7,687 bases of DNA. Origin: CAYOVG01 sp964407285 (GTDB lineage Bacteria; Desulfobacterota; Syntrophobacteria; Syntrophobacterales; Syntrophobacteraceae). The stretch's first letter is position 1; each line of letters opens with the position of its first letter. Of this stretch, positions 1 to 6,585 are shown one piece after another. The notes under the pieces were generated by a model. The model saw only the letters and a program-made list of their open reading frames with translations, was not told where the DNA came from and did no database searches. The stretch lies in the NCBI GenBank assembly GCA_964407285.1, contig CAYOVG010000337.1, positions 1-7,687 of the forward strand, given 5' to 3'. Position numbers and translations under genes: made by a program.

Positions 1-1019
1 TCGCGGGAACGTACATCTTCGTGAGACTGCTCCAGGAGGATTGCCCGGTACGCAGCGGCTTCGGAACTGCGGTCCTGGGAGGACTTCTCATCGGCGCGGC
101 AATACTGACCCGTCCGGTAGGAGCGTATTTCCCCGCGCTGCTGGTCATTCTGACGGTCGCGGCTTTCCTGTTCGGAAGATTTCGGCGATTGGACGACAGT
201 GGCGCGGCGCCGTCTTTTGATGCGGGACTATCGAGGAACGGGGACCACGCTGCAAGAGTGGGGCTGAAATCATTCGCCGGTAAGCTGGCTGTTCTGCTGC
301 TCGTGACAGGCATGGTGGTTTCCGTTTGGATGGTCAGGAATTACGCCGTGTTCGGCCGGCCCATTCTTTCGACCTCCGCCGACCATAACCTCCTCATTAC
401 GATCACCTCTCAGATCGTGGCGAAAGTGAAAAGTCCGGATGGGAGTATTCCCACCTGGCAGGTGAGGATAGACCTCGAAAAGGAATTGATCGAGCAGATG
501 GCCCGAGAGGGCAGGGACGTGACGCTCGAACCCGAAAGAGCCGCTTATTTTCGAGACTGGTCCGTAGGCGTCATCAAGGCGCATCCGGGTTTGTTCATGC
601 TCTACTACTTAAAAGGGGCTGCGTGCCTCTTCCTCGCCGACATCACGAGCCTCTACGAGTTGCTCGGTTTTACCAGGGAGGCGCAGGGAGGATGGGGAAT
701 CGTCTTCAAATCGGGACTCGAGGCCGCACTCCTCAAGTACTTCGGACCTCGGTGGCCCCTTTGGGTGGCGGCGGCTTTTCCTCTCATTGTATACGACCTG
801 TGGCTTTACCTTGTGGCGCTTTGGGGAGGGGCAAAGCTGTGGCGCCTTCGGGAATATTTTCTGCTTTTTTTCTTCATAGCCAATTTGGGATACTGGACTG
901 CGGTGTCGGCGATCGGAACAATGCCGCGCTATCGATATCCCATGATCCCTCTGTTGATATGTCTTGCAGCCGGAACTCTCGGACGCAAGGAATCTTTACG
1001 GTCTCTTAATCGTACCTGA
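1..1019 (+). CDS. ArnT/GT39-like membrane glycosyltransferase, C-terminal part (5' end outside window)
   Basis: Partial gene. The frame is open from base 3 to the TGA at 1017-1019, so the GTG at 21 is unlikely to be the true start and the N-terminus lies to the left. About 338 residues are visible. Counting from codon 21, a hydrophobic segment carrying LTRPV is at 18-50. A second segment (88-103) leads into WMVRNYAVFGRPILST (103-118), the usual GT39/ArnT-like sequence before the periplasmic domain. A soluble stretch follows (about 120-190), then several membrane segments, ending in MPRYRYPMIPLL (301-312), the family's typical C-terminal motif. These enzymes transfer a sugar from a polyprenyl-phosphate donor to a lipid or protein acceptor on the outer face of the inner membrane. 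The catalytic acidic residues of the first periplasmic loop are outside the window, so activity and acceptor cannot be judged. The flippase 65 nt downstream on the same strand supports a role in envelope glycan assembly. Confidence 0.82.
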   Translation, partial: AGTYIFVRLLQEDCPVRSGFGTAVLGGLLIGAAILTRPVGAYFPALLVILTVAAFLFGRFRRLDDSGAAPSFDAGLSRNGDHAARVGLKSFAGKLAVLLLVTGMVVSVWMVRNYAVFGRPILSTSADHNLLITITSQIVAKVKSPDGSIPTWQVRIDLEKELIEQMAREGRDVTLEPERAAYFRDWSVGVIKAHPGLFMLYYLKGAACLFLADITSLYELLGFTREAQGGWGIVFKSGLEAALLKYFGPRWPLWVAAAFPLIVYDLWLYLVALWGGAKLWRLREYFLLFFFIANLGYWTAVSAIGTMPRYRYPMIPLLICLAAGTLGRKESLRSLNRT

Positions 1020-1024
1020 AAGCG

Positions 1025-1048
1025 AGCGTCCGGGTCTCCCTGGACGCT
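1025..1048 (+). other. Strong hairpin between the glycosyltransferase and flippase genes
   Basis: AGCGTCC (1025-1031) pairs perfectly with GGACGCT (1042-1048). The stem continues inward as GGG/CCC past one bulged T, leaving a three-base TCT loop, so about ten base pairs form. It starts 5 nt after the glycosyltransferase stop and ends 36 nt before the flippase ATG. No T-run follows, so it is not a classical intrinsic terminator. It may be an mRNA-processing or stabilising stem, or a partial terminator. Confidence 0.5.
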
Positions 1049-1084
1049 GCTACTCGGGGCCGGGATTGCGGTTTTATTCACGAT

Positions 1085-2530
1085 ATGAGTTCTGTGTATC
1101 TGGTAATCAAGAATTTTGTCGCGTGCCTGCTGGTTCGTGGTCTGGATTCGATTTACGCTCTCGTCTGCGCTGCGATACTCGGCCGGTATCTCGGAGCCTC
1201 CCTGTACGGCAGCTATGCATTCATCGTCTCTTTCGTGCTGGCTCTCATGCCGCTGGTCACTTTCGGCATTCATCCTCTCATGGTCAGGGAATTGGCGGTA
1301 AGGAAGGCGAGCGGACGCAACCACTTCGGAGCCGCTCTCGCGCTTAGGCTCGTGTTCGCTACGGTGGTATCGGTCATAACACTTGTCTCTCTTCCCTATA
1401 TGAACCTCGGCGGGACGCACCAACTGGCGCTGTCGATTTACCTGTTTTCGGAATTGAGTCTCGTGTTCTTTCGCATTTTGTGCGAGGTATTCGTAGCTTT
1501 CGAGCGAGTGGAGATCGAAACCTACCTGATTTCCGCCAATCGATTGCTTTCTCTGACATCGCTATCCGTCATATGCTATTACGACCTTGGCTTTATAGCA
1601 ATATTCTGGACTTATGCCTGCTTCAACACTCTTCTCCTGGTTTTCGGATTCTTTATCATGCGGCGTAATTTCTTTCATCCGGAGTTATCCTGGGAGCCCG
1701 ATCTTCTCAAATTCTGGGTGAAAGAAGGCTGGACCATGGCCATTGCCTTGTCCATTATGGAATACTTCCTCCGAATAGATATTTTCGTGCTTCAAATGTT
1801 CCGCTCACCGGAGGAGATAGCGTATTTTGAAGCCCCGTACAAAATTATCGCCAAGATGTATCTCATATCCGGAGCCGTTACGGTTGCTTTTTCCCCCAGG
1901 CTTGCGCGTCTTGCTCAAAATGACTTCCAAAGGTTCAAACTGGTCGTCGAACAAGGCCTAAAGGCGCTTCTGGCTGTAGTCATACCTTTGAGCTTTCTAT
2001 CGATCACCGTCGGTCCGCAGGCGATAGTGCTCCTGATGGGACCATCGTTTGCGCCGGCGGGGGGGGCGATGGAGATTCTCTCCCTCTGCCTCTTTTTCAC
2101 TTTCTTCGAGCCTTTTCTATCCGGAACGCTTATTTTGCTCAAACGCTCGCGGGCCGTACTCCTTACCAATCTATCGGCTCTGGGCATCAACCTCGTTCTG
2201 GATCTCTTATGGGTTCCGAAAGATGGGTACATAGGGGCCTGCTATGCGAATGTCTTTGCTGCAATAGCGCTGTTTTGTATAGGGCTTTCCATGCTCTATC
2301 ATTACACCGGCGGTATTTCCCCAGTTCGGATAGCGGGCCGGATAGCGCCCGGATTCGCGGCTGTTGTCGTCTGTATTTTCCTGAGTGAGTACATCAAGGC
2401 ATGGAATGCCGTTCCCCCTCTATGGGGAGCAATACTGGGCGGCATGCTGGGGGTGGCCGTTTATACCGGTCTAATGGTTCTGGGGAAGGTGTTCACGAGA
2501 AACGACATGGAACTGCTGCGGGAGCAGTAG
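1085..2530 (+). CDS. Wzx/PST-family polysaccharide (oligosaccharide) flippase
   Basis: A 481-aa, almost wholly hydrophobic protein of normal length for the polysaccharide-transport branch of the MOP superfamily. These inner-membrane proteins move undecaprenyl-linked glycans from the cytoplasmic to the periplasmic face. The N-terminus has the family pattern: IKN at 8-10, then LGRYLGASLYGSYAFIVSF at 32-50. RIDIFVLQMF (230-239) followed by AYFEAPYKI (246-254) matches the mid-protein signature. LLMGPSFAPAGGAMEIL (316-332) and N369 with P378..G381..GA (384-385) match the C-terminal half. About 12-14 helices are expected. The ATG at 1085 gives a canonical N-terminus, but no clear Shine-Dalgarno precedes it, so the start rests on homology and the gene may be translated from the upstream message. 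The coding sequence contains G8 at 2059-2066. The glycosyltransferase upstream fits an O-unit, exopolysaccharide or glycolipid pathway. Function is confident at family level; the glycan is unknown. Confidence 0.88.
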   Translation: MSSVYLVIKNFVACLLVRGLDSIYALVCAAILGRYLGASLYGSYAFIVSFVLALMPLVTFGIHPLMVRELAVRKASGRNHFGAALALRLVFATVVSVITLVSLPYMNLGGTHQLALSIYLFSELSLVFFRILCEVFVAFERVEIETYLISANRLLSLTSLSVICYYDLGFIAIFWTYACFNTLLLVFGFFIMRRNFFHPELSWEPDLLKFWVKEGWTMAIALSIMEYFLRIDIFVLQMFRSPEEIAYFEAPYKIIAKMYLISGAVTVAFSPRLARLAQNDFQRFKLVVEQGLKALLAVVIPLSFLSITVGPQAIVLLMGPSFAPAGGAMEILSLCLFFTFFEPFLSGTLILLKRSRAVLLTNLSALGINLVLDLLWVPKDGYIGACYANVFAAIALFCIGLSMLYHYTGGISPVRIAGRIAPGFAAVVVCIFLSEYIKAWNAVPPLWGAILGGMLGVAVYTGLMVLGKVFTRNDMELLREQ

Positions 2531-2550
2531 CGTGGTTTTAGGCCGGGAAT

Positions 2551-2577
2551 CAGTCGATAGCCGGCAATACTCGACTG
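2551..2577. terminator. Inverted repeat in the convergent gap (possible bidirectional terminator)
   Basis: CAGTCGA (2551-2557) is perfectly complementary to TCGACTG (2571-2577) around a 13-nt loop. An alternative stem, GCCGG/CCGGC, overlaps it. It lies in the 55-nt gap between two convergent genes, where a shared terminator is expected. No T-tract follows on either strand, so the call rests on position and symmetry only. Confidence 0.35.
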
Positions 2578-2585
2578 CATCCGTA

Positions 2586-3860
2586 CTACTTTCCCTTGAG
2601 CCTCATAAGCAGGTTGAAGAAGCTCTCAATGAACCATGTTCCGGGATTTGTGTAATACCTGGGTGTCAGCAGGCTCTCTCCCTCATGGGCGACGCCCTGG
2701 CGGCATGCAATATCAAAAAGCTTCGTGTGAGGCTCGATGCGAAGGGAATTGAATTCAAAGTGAACTCTTGACCCGAGTTCCCTTTTCGCTTTCAGGCAGA
2801 ACAGCGCCAGCCCGATGAAATTCTCGAGGCTCTGCCCCGGCGGGTTTTTGAAAAAGTTATAGGATATGTCCAGCCCATCCGTCTTCTTGAGTACTTCATA
2901 GGCGCTCAGGATGTCCTTACGCGTGATGTTCTTCCCCAGTTCCGCCAGAACTTCATCCGTGAAGCCATCGGGGGAGAGCATCATTCTATCGCAGCCGGCC
3001 CGTTGCACAAGATCTACGAATTCCCCGTCCAGGCCTTTCTCGCTGAACCACGCCGACCACTTCACCTTCAGGTTCCGATCTACCATCTCCCGGCAGATAT
3101 CCTCGGCATAATCCCTGGGGATGTTGAATACGGAATCGACGAACATGAAACGCTTGGCGTTGTGCTTGCGGACCACGCGCTCCACTTCATCCACTACTTG
3201 ACGCGGGGTTTTGGATCTGTACTTCCGGCCGTTGAGAAACCCGTATATGCAGTAGATGCAGTTGAGAGCGCATCCACGCTTGGTTTCGATACCTATGGAG
3301 TCCATGCACCCCGTGTAGTCCTGAACGGGAACCACGTCCATATCCGGCATCGCCGAACGGCTGAGATCGAAGTGCGGGCCCGCTCCCGAGAAGAGAACTT
3401 CTCCGTTTTTCCTGTAGAAGACCGACTTCACCTTTTCCGGAGTTTCCAGGTTTTCGAGCAGTTCGGGGAAAGTCTCTTCTCCTTCGAGATACACGCCCAG
3501 ATCGATTCGCGGTTCGCTCTCCATAATCTCCCGCGCATGGATGGAAAATCCCGAACCGCCGATGACGACCCTTGCATTGGTGCAGTTTTTTACCGTATCG
3601 AGGGTGTCTTTCAGATACTTGTAGTAGAAGACGATCTTTCTCTTGTTGGTGGAATCGATGTTGCGAAGGGATATCCCTATCACGTCGGGTGCAAAGTCCT
3701 CGATGGCGGCCGAGATGTCTTCAAACGGATTGCGTAACGTATTGGTGTCGAGCGCCCTGACATCGTGCCCCCGCAAGGATGCTTTGAGGCATGCGAGACC
3801 GATGGGGTAGACCAGGGGTTCATTGCCTCCAAGGTAGGACTGGATCAGAAGAACTTTCAT
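2586..3860 (-). CDS. B12-binding-domain radical SAM protein (second gene of pair)
   Basis: A 424-aa protein. Residues 1-140 form a Rossmann-type B12-binding-like domain: MKVLLIQSY start, PDVIGISLRN (59-67), VVIGGSGFS (98-106) and YLEGEETFPELLE (124-136). The radical SAM core follows with C197-x3-C201-x2-C204 in KRGCALNCIYC, which binds the [4Fe-4S] cluster that cleaves S-adenosylmethionine. FMFVDSVFNIP (238-248) and the later strands complete the barrel. The B12 His-ligand motif DxHxxG is absent; the equivalent stretch reads DTNTLR (38-43), so cobalamin would bind without that ligand or not at all. The start is fixed by homology and by a 4-nt ATGA overlap (3857-3860) with the upstream gene, which suggests translational coupling. 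The family includes BchE-like cyclases, methylthiotransferases and C-methyltransferases acting on lipids, pigments, peptides and natural products. The substrate is not deducible. The stop TAG is 55 nt from the convergent flippase stop. Confidence 0.85.
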   Translation of the reverse strand: MKVLLIQSYLGGNEPLVYPIGLACLKASLRGHDVRALDTNTLRNPFEDISAAIEDFAPDVIGISLRNIDSTNKRKIVFYYKYLKDTLDTVKNCTNARVVIGGSGFSIHAREIMESEPRIDLGVYLEGEETFPELLENLETPEKVKSVFYRKNGEVLFSGAGPHFDLSRSAMPDMDVVPVQDYTGCMDSIGIETKRGCALNCIYCIYGFLNGRKYRSKTPRQVVDEVERVVRKHNAKRFMFVDSVFNIPRDYAEDICREMVDRNLKVKWSAWFSEKGLDGEFVDLVQRAGCDRMMLSPDGFTDEVLAELGKNITRKDILSAYEVLKKTDGLDISYNFFKNPPGQSLENFIGLALFCLKAKRELGSRVHFEFNSLRIEPHTKLFDIACRQGVAHEGESLLTPRYYTNPGTWFIESFFNLLMRLKGK

Positions 3861-5353
3861 GGCCTGGCGGCTACCTTTCTGGCTACCTGGTATGTGGTCT
3901 TCATCGCGAAGTAGAGGAACCTGATGAACGGCTTCATCGCATTGCTGTTCAGGGTGTCTACGATGGGCTGGTGAATGAGGAACCTCAGCAACCCGCCCGG
4001 AAGCCTGCTCTCCCTGGCGAGTGCCATGAGCAGATTCAGGTACGTGGGTTCGCGCATCGAGTAGGTCTTGTTGTAGATCTCCCTGAATTCATCGGCAATG
4101 ATCCCTTTTTCCCTGGCCATCTCGTACAGTTGCGTTCCTGGATAGAGAATGAGGGTAAACGGCTGCAGGTGGTAAGGCTTGGGAATGCGGGAGATGAAGC
4201 GCAGGCTATCGATCCGGTCGGCGTCCGTTTCAAACGGGACATCGAGGAGAAAATCGTAGCTCGGCGGATGCATTCTGTCTTTGAACTTGTTGATGATGTG
4301 GATCGCCCTCATCATCCGGGTGTTGTTCATGTTCTTGCGCCTGAAGAGTTCCTGCATCCTGGCGCTGCCGCTTTCGACTCCCATCTGTACGTAAATGAGT
4401 CCGCTGTCCACGAGAAGCCGCATTTTCTCCTCGGTGACCGACAACGGGCTCACCAGGCAGGAAAAAGGGAGACCGATTTTTTCCCTGTAAAGCCGGCAGA
4501 ATTCTTCGAGTTCGCTTTCCTTGCGGGCCATGAATTCGTCATCGGATATCCAGATGTAATCGACATAGGGCATGTCCTGCCGCACCCGGACAAGCTCATC
4601 CATAATGTGGGCGACGGATCTCCAGCGGAGCTTCCCTTTGCCTCCGTACATTCTCCGTATGGTGTCGTTGATGCAATAGGTGCAGGCGTACGGACATCCT
4701 CGGCTGGTCATGGTCTGGTAGCCGGTTTTACCCAGGTACGTGGCCACCGTCCCCTTCTTCAGGAAGGATTTCAGAATATCGTGATCGAGCGGGACCACTT
4801 TGTCATCGACCAAAACATGATGGTCCTCCATGCTGTAGTCGGGCCGGGGATACACATCGAGGTTCTGCGGCAGAGGACTCAGCGGGTTCTTGTGGACAAC
4901 TTCCCCGGATTTAACCCAGAGATTGACGGTATTCGTGTAATCCTCATTCCGGGACATCTTGTCGGCGAGTTCAAGCAGCGCGTCTTCGCCCTCGCCGATA
5001 CAAACCATGTCGGCATGCTCGAGACACTCCTCCGGCCTGATGGTGGGATGGACCCCTCCCCACAGGATGGGAACCCTGAGACCCGATTTGAGCTTACGGG
5101 TTATCTGGACGGCCCCGTCGAAGAAGTTGGTCATGAGCGAGACCCCGACCAGGTCCGATCCCGCGGCCAGCGCAATCACCCGGTCCAGCACGTTGTCCTT
5201 GTATCTTTGCACTCCGTAGGCAAGATTGTCGCCCAGGGGGTCGGGCAGAAAGATCAACTGAGTCTTATGGCCGTGTTCCTTCAGATGTGCGGATAGTGTA
5301 CGTATGCCGAAGGAAGTGATATCCGGGTAGGGAGAAATCAAGGTGATTTTCAT
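3857..5353 (-). CDS. B12-binding-domain radical SAM protein, BchE/TIGR-like (first gene of pair)
   Basis: A 498-aa protein. The N-terminal B12-binding-like domain spans about 1-135: MKITLISPYPD, then VGVSLMTNF (69-77), ILWGGVHPTIRPEE (96-109) and CIGEGEDALLEL (118-129). The radical SAM core has C220-x3-C224-x2-C227 in TSRGCPYACTYC, plus YIWISDDEF (266-274), MGVESGS (324-330) and LILYPGTQLYEMA (401-413), all typical of BchE-like enzymes. DxHxxG is absent, as in the partner protein. The last 60 residues are hydrophobic, aromatic and basic, which suggests peripheral membrane contact. The ATG gives a canonical N-terminus, but the upstream sequence has no good Shine-Dalgarno. A candidate promoter sits about 200 nt upstream. 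The 4-nt overlap with the next radical SAM gene implies co-translation and joint function. Possible roles are methylation, cyclisation or rearrangement of a lipid, isoprenoid or glycan-linked intermediate; this is inference. A 501-codon open frame on the opposite strand here is a shadow. Confidence 0.86.
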   Translation of the reverse strand: MKITLISPYPDITSFGIRTLSAHLKEHGHKTQLIFLPDPLGDNLAYGVQRYKDNVLDRVIALAAGSDLVGVSLMTNFFDGAVQITRKLKSGLRVPILWGGVHPTIRPEECLEHADMVCIGEGEDALLELADKMSRNEDYTNTVNLWVKSGEVVHKNPLSPLPQNLDVYPRPDYSMEDHHVLVDDKVVPLDHDILKSFLKKGTVATYLGKTGYQTMTSRGCPYACTYCINDTIRRMYGGKGKLRWRSVAHIMDELVRVRQDMPYVDYIWISDDEFMARKESELEEFCRLYREKIGLPFSCLVSPLSVTEEKMRLLVDSGLIYVQMGVESGSARMQELFRRKNMNNTRMMRAIHIINKFKDRMHPPSYDFLLDVPFETDADRIDSLRFISRIPKPYHLQPFTLILYPGTQLYEMAREKGIIADEFREIYNKTYSMREPTYLNLLMALARESRLPGGLLRFLIHQPIVDTLNSNAMKPFIRFLYFAMKTTYQVARKVAARP

Positions 5354-5370
5354 GGATAGCTACTTATCGT

Positions 5371-5395
5371 CTTAGAATCATTGGATTCCATTAAG
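5371..5395 (-). promoter_or_regulatory. Imperfect inverted repeat in the leader of the radical SAM operon
   Basis: GAATC (5375-5379) and GATTC (5384-5388) form a perfect five-base stem around a four-base loop. Outer CTTA (5371-5374) and TAAG (5392-5395) extend it across a three-base asymmetry. It begins 18 nt upstream of the ATG at 5353, so as RNA it would sit near the ribosome landing site, where no Shine-Dalgarno is evident. It could be a leader hairpin or an operator. Confidence 0.3.
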
Positions 5396-5553
5396 ACATC
5401 GGCGACCCTCGTGATACTCGGGCTGCAATTGTCGTTAATGGCAGTCGTTCATAGCGCCGGTTACCCGATAGTCGAACGATCCGGTTCTTCTGCGGCAAAG
5501 AGTTGAATCGATCATCCGTAAGATAGTCCACAAGTTCGCAAACAGGCGTGATT

Positions 5554-5582
5554 CTTTTATCAAGAATGGGACGTGCAGTCAA
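5554..5582 (-). promoter_or_regulatory. Candidate sigma70-type promoter for the radical SAM pair
   Basis: On the minus strand a TTGACT -35-like hexamer (5577-5582) is followed by a 17-nt spacer and a TAAAAG -10-like hexamer (5554-5559). This is the only well-spaced pair noticed in the gap. It would give a leader of roughly 195 nt. A perfect inverted repeat, ATTCTT (5551-5556) and AAGAAT (5562-5567), covers the -10 hexamer and could be an operator. The assignment is by eye only. Confidence 0.35.
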
Positions 5583-5633
5583 TATTGCGTAGCTCGAGCG
5601 GGTGGTTTGGGGGCTTTTTTTCCGGTTGCGGGG

Positions 5634-5661
5634 TCCTGCCCGGTGGTGAGATGGGGCAGGA
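5634..5661. repeat. Perfect 8-bp hairpin in the intergenic region
   Basis: TCCTGCCC (5634-5641) pairs with GGGCAGGA (5654-5661) around a 12-nt loop. The T7 run at 5615-5621 is on the plus strand and upstream of the stem, so neither strand has a clean terminator layout. Confidence 0.45.
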
Positions 5662-5683
5662 GCGTTCTCTTTGATATGGTTTC

Positions 5684-5719
5684 GCTTTTCAGCCTCGGTG
5701 GGCTGCGGCATGGAAAAGC
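5684..5719. repeat. Nested inverted repeat in the intergenic region
   Basis: GCTTTTC (5684-5690) pairs with GAAAAGC (5713-5719). Inside it, AGCC (5691-5694) pairs with GGCT (5701-5704), leaving an eight-base asymmetry on one side. It is a weaker composite structure than the neighbouring hairpin. Confidence 0.35.
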
Positions 5720-5823
5720 CGGCGGATACTTGTGACGGATAAGAACATTTCCGCGGGAGCGGCTCTCAGCCGGACCGGGCTGTCGAGATGCAACGGATGG
5801 CGTAACCGGATTGTCTGCCGCCA

Positions 5824-5853
5824 CCGGGTTCTGCCGGCAACGCGCAGAACCGG
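5824..5853 (-). terminator. Hairpin downstream of the 187-aa membrane-protein gene
   Basis: GGTTCTGC (5827-5834) and GCAGAACC (5844-5851) form a perfect 8-bp stem around a nine-base loop, with further C/G pairs beyond one bulged G. It starts about 53 nt after the stop of the membrane-protein gene, a plausible place for a transcript end. No T-tract follows on the minus strand, so it may protect the 3' end or act with Rho rather than be intrinsic. Confidence 0.4.
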
Positions 5854-5906
5854 AGAGCAGTGGCGCAGGGTGGGCGCAACTCAAACATTGCCCGCCACTT
5901 CGTATT

Positions 5907-6470
5907 TTACCCCTCTTCAGCAGCGAAGTAATCCACCTCGACCGGCTGCCTGCTCGCATACCATCCCAGCACGACTCCGTAGACCACGGCGTGTCCCACA
6001 AATCCTTGCAGGAACGGGTTCGTTCCATATGGGAACCAGAACCAGCGGGCCATTAGAGCAACAAAGAAGAAATTGAAAATCCAAAGGAACAGGCCGAAGA
6101 CACTCGACGCCGCCATAAACGATTTGCGTGACGCCGCGAGTCCTGGAGAGAAGGCCGCGATGAAGCCGAAAAGAATACCATTGAGGAGTGATAGAATCAT
6201 GGTAATGAGAAAACCGACCGTTCCGGCGGAACCGATTGCAAACCACGGAGCAATAGCCTCCCTACCCAGGAGCATCGCGCCCGTCATCCTCAAGAACCAC
6301 CAGGGGTTATGAACGAGCAGCCATGACACGATCATCTGGTATGCGGTATAGGCGGCGCCGGCGGCGAGTCCGGCGGCTGCGCACCGGCCTATCACGCAAG
6401 CGATATCCGTACAATGGAGCGCAACATAAGTATGCTGATTCCGTGCTTCCGCATCCGTATAAGTCGTCAT
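5907..6470 (-). CDS. Four-helix integral membrane protein of unknown function
   Basis: A 187-aa protein starting MTTYTDAEAR. The ATG at 6470 is chosen because an AGGAGG (6481-6486) lies 10 nt upstream. The longer frame from a TTG at 6626 would add 52 residues of poor composition and run through a hairpin. Hydrophobic segments are at about 24-50, 80-108, 118-141 and 153-172. Notable features are PWWFLRMTGAMLLG (56-69), N132 in the third helix, and H160 with GVVLGW (165-170) in the fourth. The layout (glycine-rich first helix, a PWxxLRM-type loop, a HxxxG-type last helix) recalls small proteobacterial membrane proteins often mislabelled 'sodium:proline symporter'. That is an impression from memory, and no transport function should be inferred. 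The soluble N-terminus has C20, C25 and C30. The gene lies downstream of a copper-type ATPase and a four-cysteine small protein on the same strand, so a metal or stress link is possible but unproven. Confidence 0.78.
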   Translation of the reverse strand: MTTYTDAEARNQHTYVALHCTDIACVIGRCAAAGLAAGAAYTAYQMIVSWLLVHNPWWFLRMTGAMLLGREAIAPWFAIGSAGTVGFLITMILSLLNGILFGFIAAFSPGLAASRKSFMAASSVFGLFLWIFNFFFVALMARWFWFPYGTNPFLQGFVGHAVVYGVVLGWYASRQPVEVDYFAAEEG

Positions 6471-6480
6471 TATCTCGTAG

Positions 6481-6486
6481 CCTCCT
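6481..6486 (-). promoter_or_regulatory. Ribosome binding site fixing the membrane-protein start
   Basis: The minus strand reads AGGAGG followed by a 10-nt spacer and ATG at 6470. It is the strongest Shine-Dalgarno in the window and decides the start against the upstream in-frame TTG at 6626. Confidence 0.7.
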
Positions 6487-6497
6487 GGAATAAAGCC

Positions 6498-6548
6498 GTG
6501 CGTCCGGGTTCCTCGCCGGTTCCATTCAGTGCGTCCCGTTCCGCCGGT
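6498..6548. repeat. Imperfect tandem direct repeat upstream of the membrane-protein gene
   Basis: Copy 1 (6498-6520) and copy 2 (6529-6548) share the blocks GTGCGTCC, GTTCC and GCCGGT in the same order. They differ only by three inserted bases and one substitution. Their starts are 31 nt apart, close to three helical turns. The pair lies 28-78 nt upstream of the ATG at 6470, between it and the small cysteine gene. Confidence 0.55.
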
Positions 6549-6585
6549 GGTTGGATGGATACCGCCAAACCGCCAAAATTGGAGA

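Larger units (their letters stand above)
5354..5906. other. 553-nt intergenic region, hairpin-rich, no supported gene
   Basis: The gap separates two minus-strand genes. Open frames here (for example minus 5391-5711 and plus 5732-6076) lack ribosome binding sites and recognisable domains. What can be seen is a candidate minus-strand promoter at 5554-5582, an inverted repeat next to the radical SAM start, a T7 run at 5615-5621 without an adjoining stem, and hairpins at 5634-5661, 5684-5719, 5760-5772 and 5824-5853. The right half probably holds the 3' end of the membrane-protein transcript. The left half probably holds the radical SAM leader. Confidence 0.6.

Noticed and set aside
2532..2771. 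A 79-codon plus-strand frame starting 2 nt after the flippase stop
   Set aside because: Its position looks like an operon partner, but most of it is antisense to the conserved C-terminus of the radical SAM protein and it resembles nothing recognisable.
3003..3737. A 244-codon plus-strand frame
   Set aside because: Antisense shadow of the second radical SAM gene; no ribosome binding site or recognisable motif.
3791..5296. A 501-codon open frame on the plus strand
   Set aside because: It lies antisense to a radical SAM gene with a full B12-like domain, CxxxCxxC and GxESGS motifs. Its own translation shows no domain and only reflects codon bias on the other strand.
5391..5711. A 106-codon minus-strand frame in the intergenic region, whose C-terminal half has protein-like composition
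   Set aside because: No ribosome binding site, a proline/arginine-rich first half, and the candidate promoter falls inside it. It could be a gene remnant, but there is not enough evidence to call one.
6562..6577. Tandem CCGCCAAA x2
   Set aside because: Only two 8-nt units, common as chance in GC-rich DNA; no associated structure.
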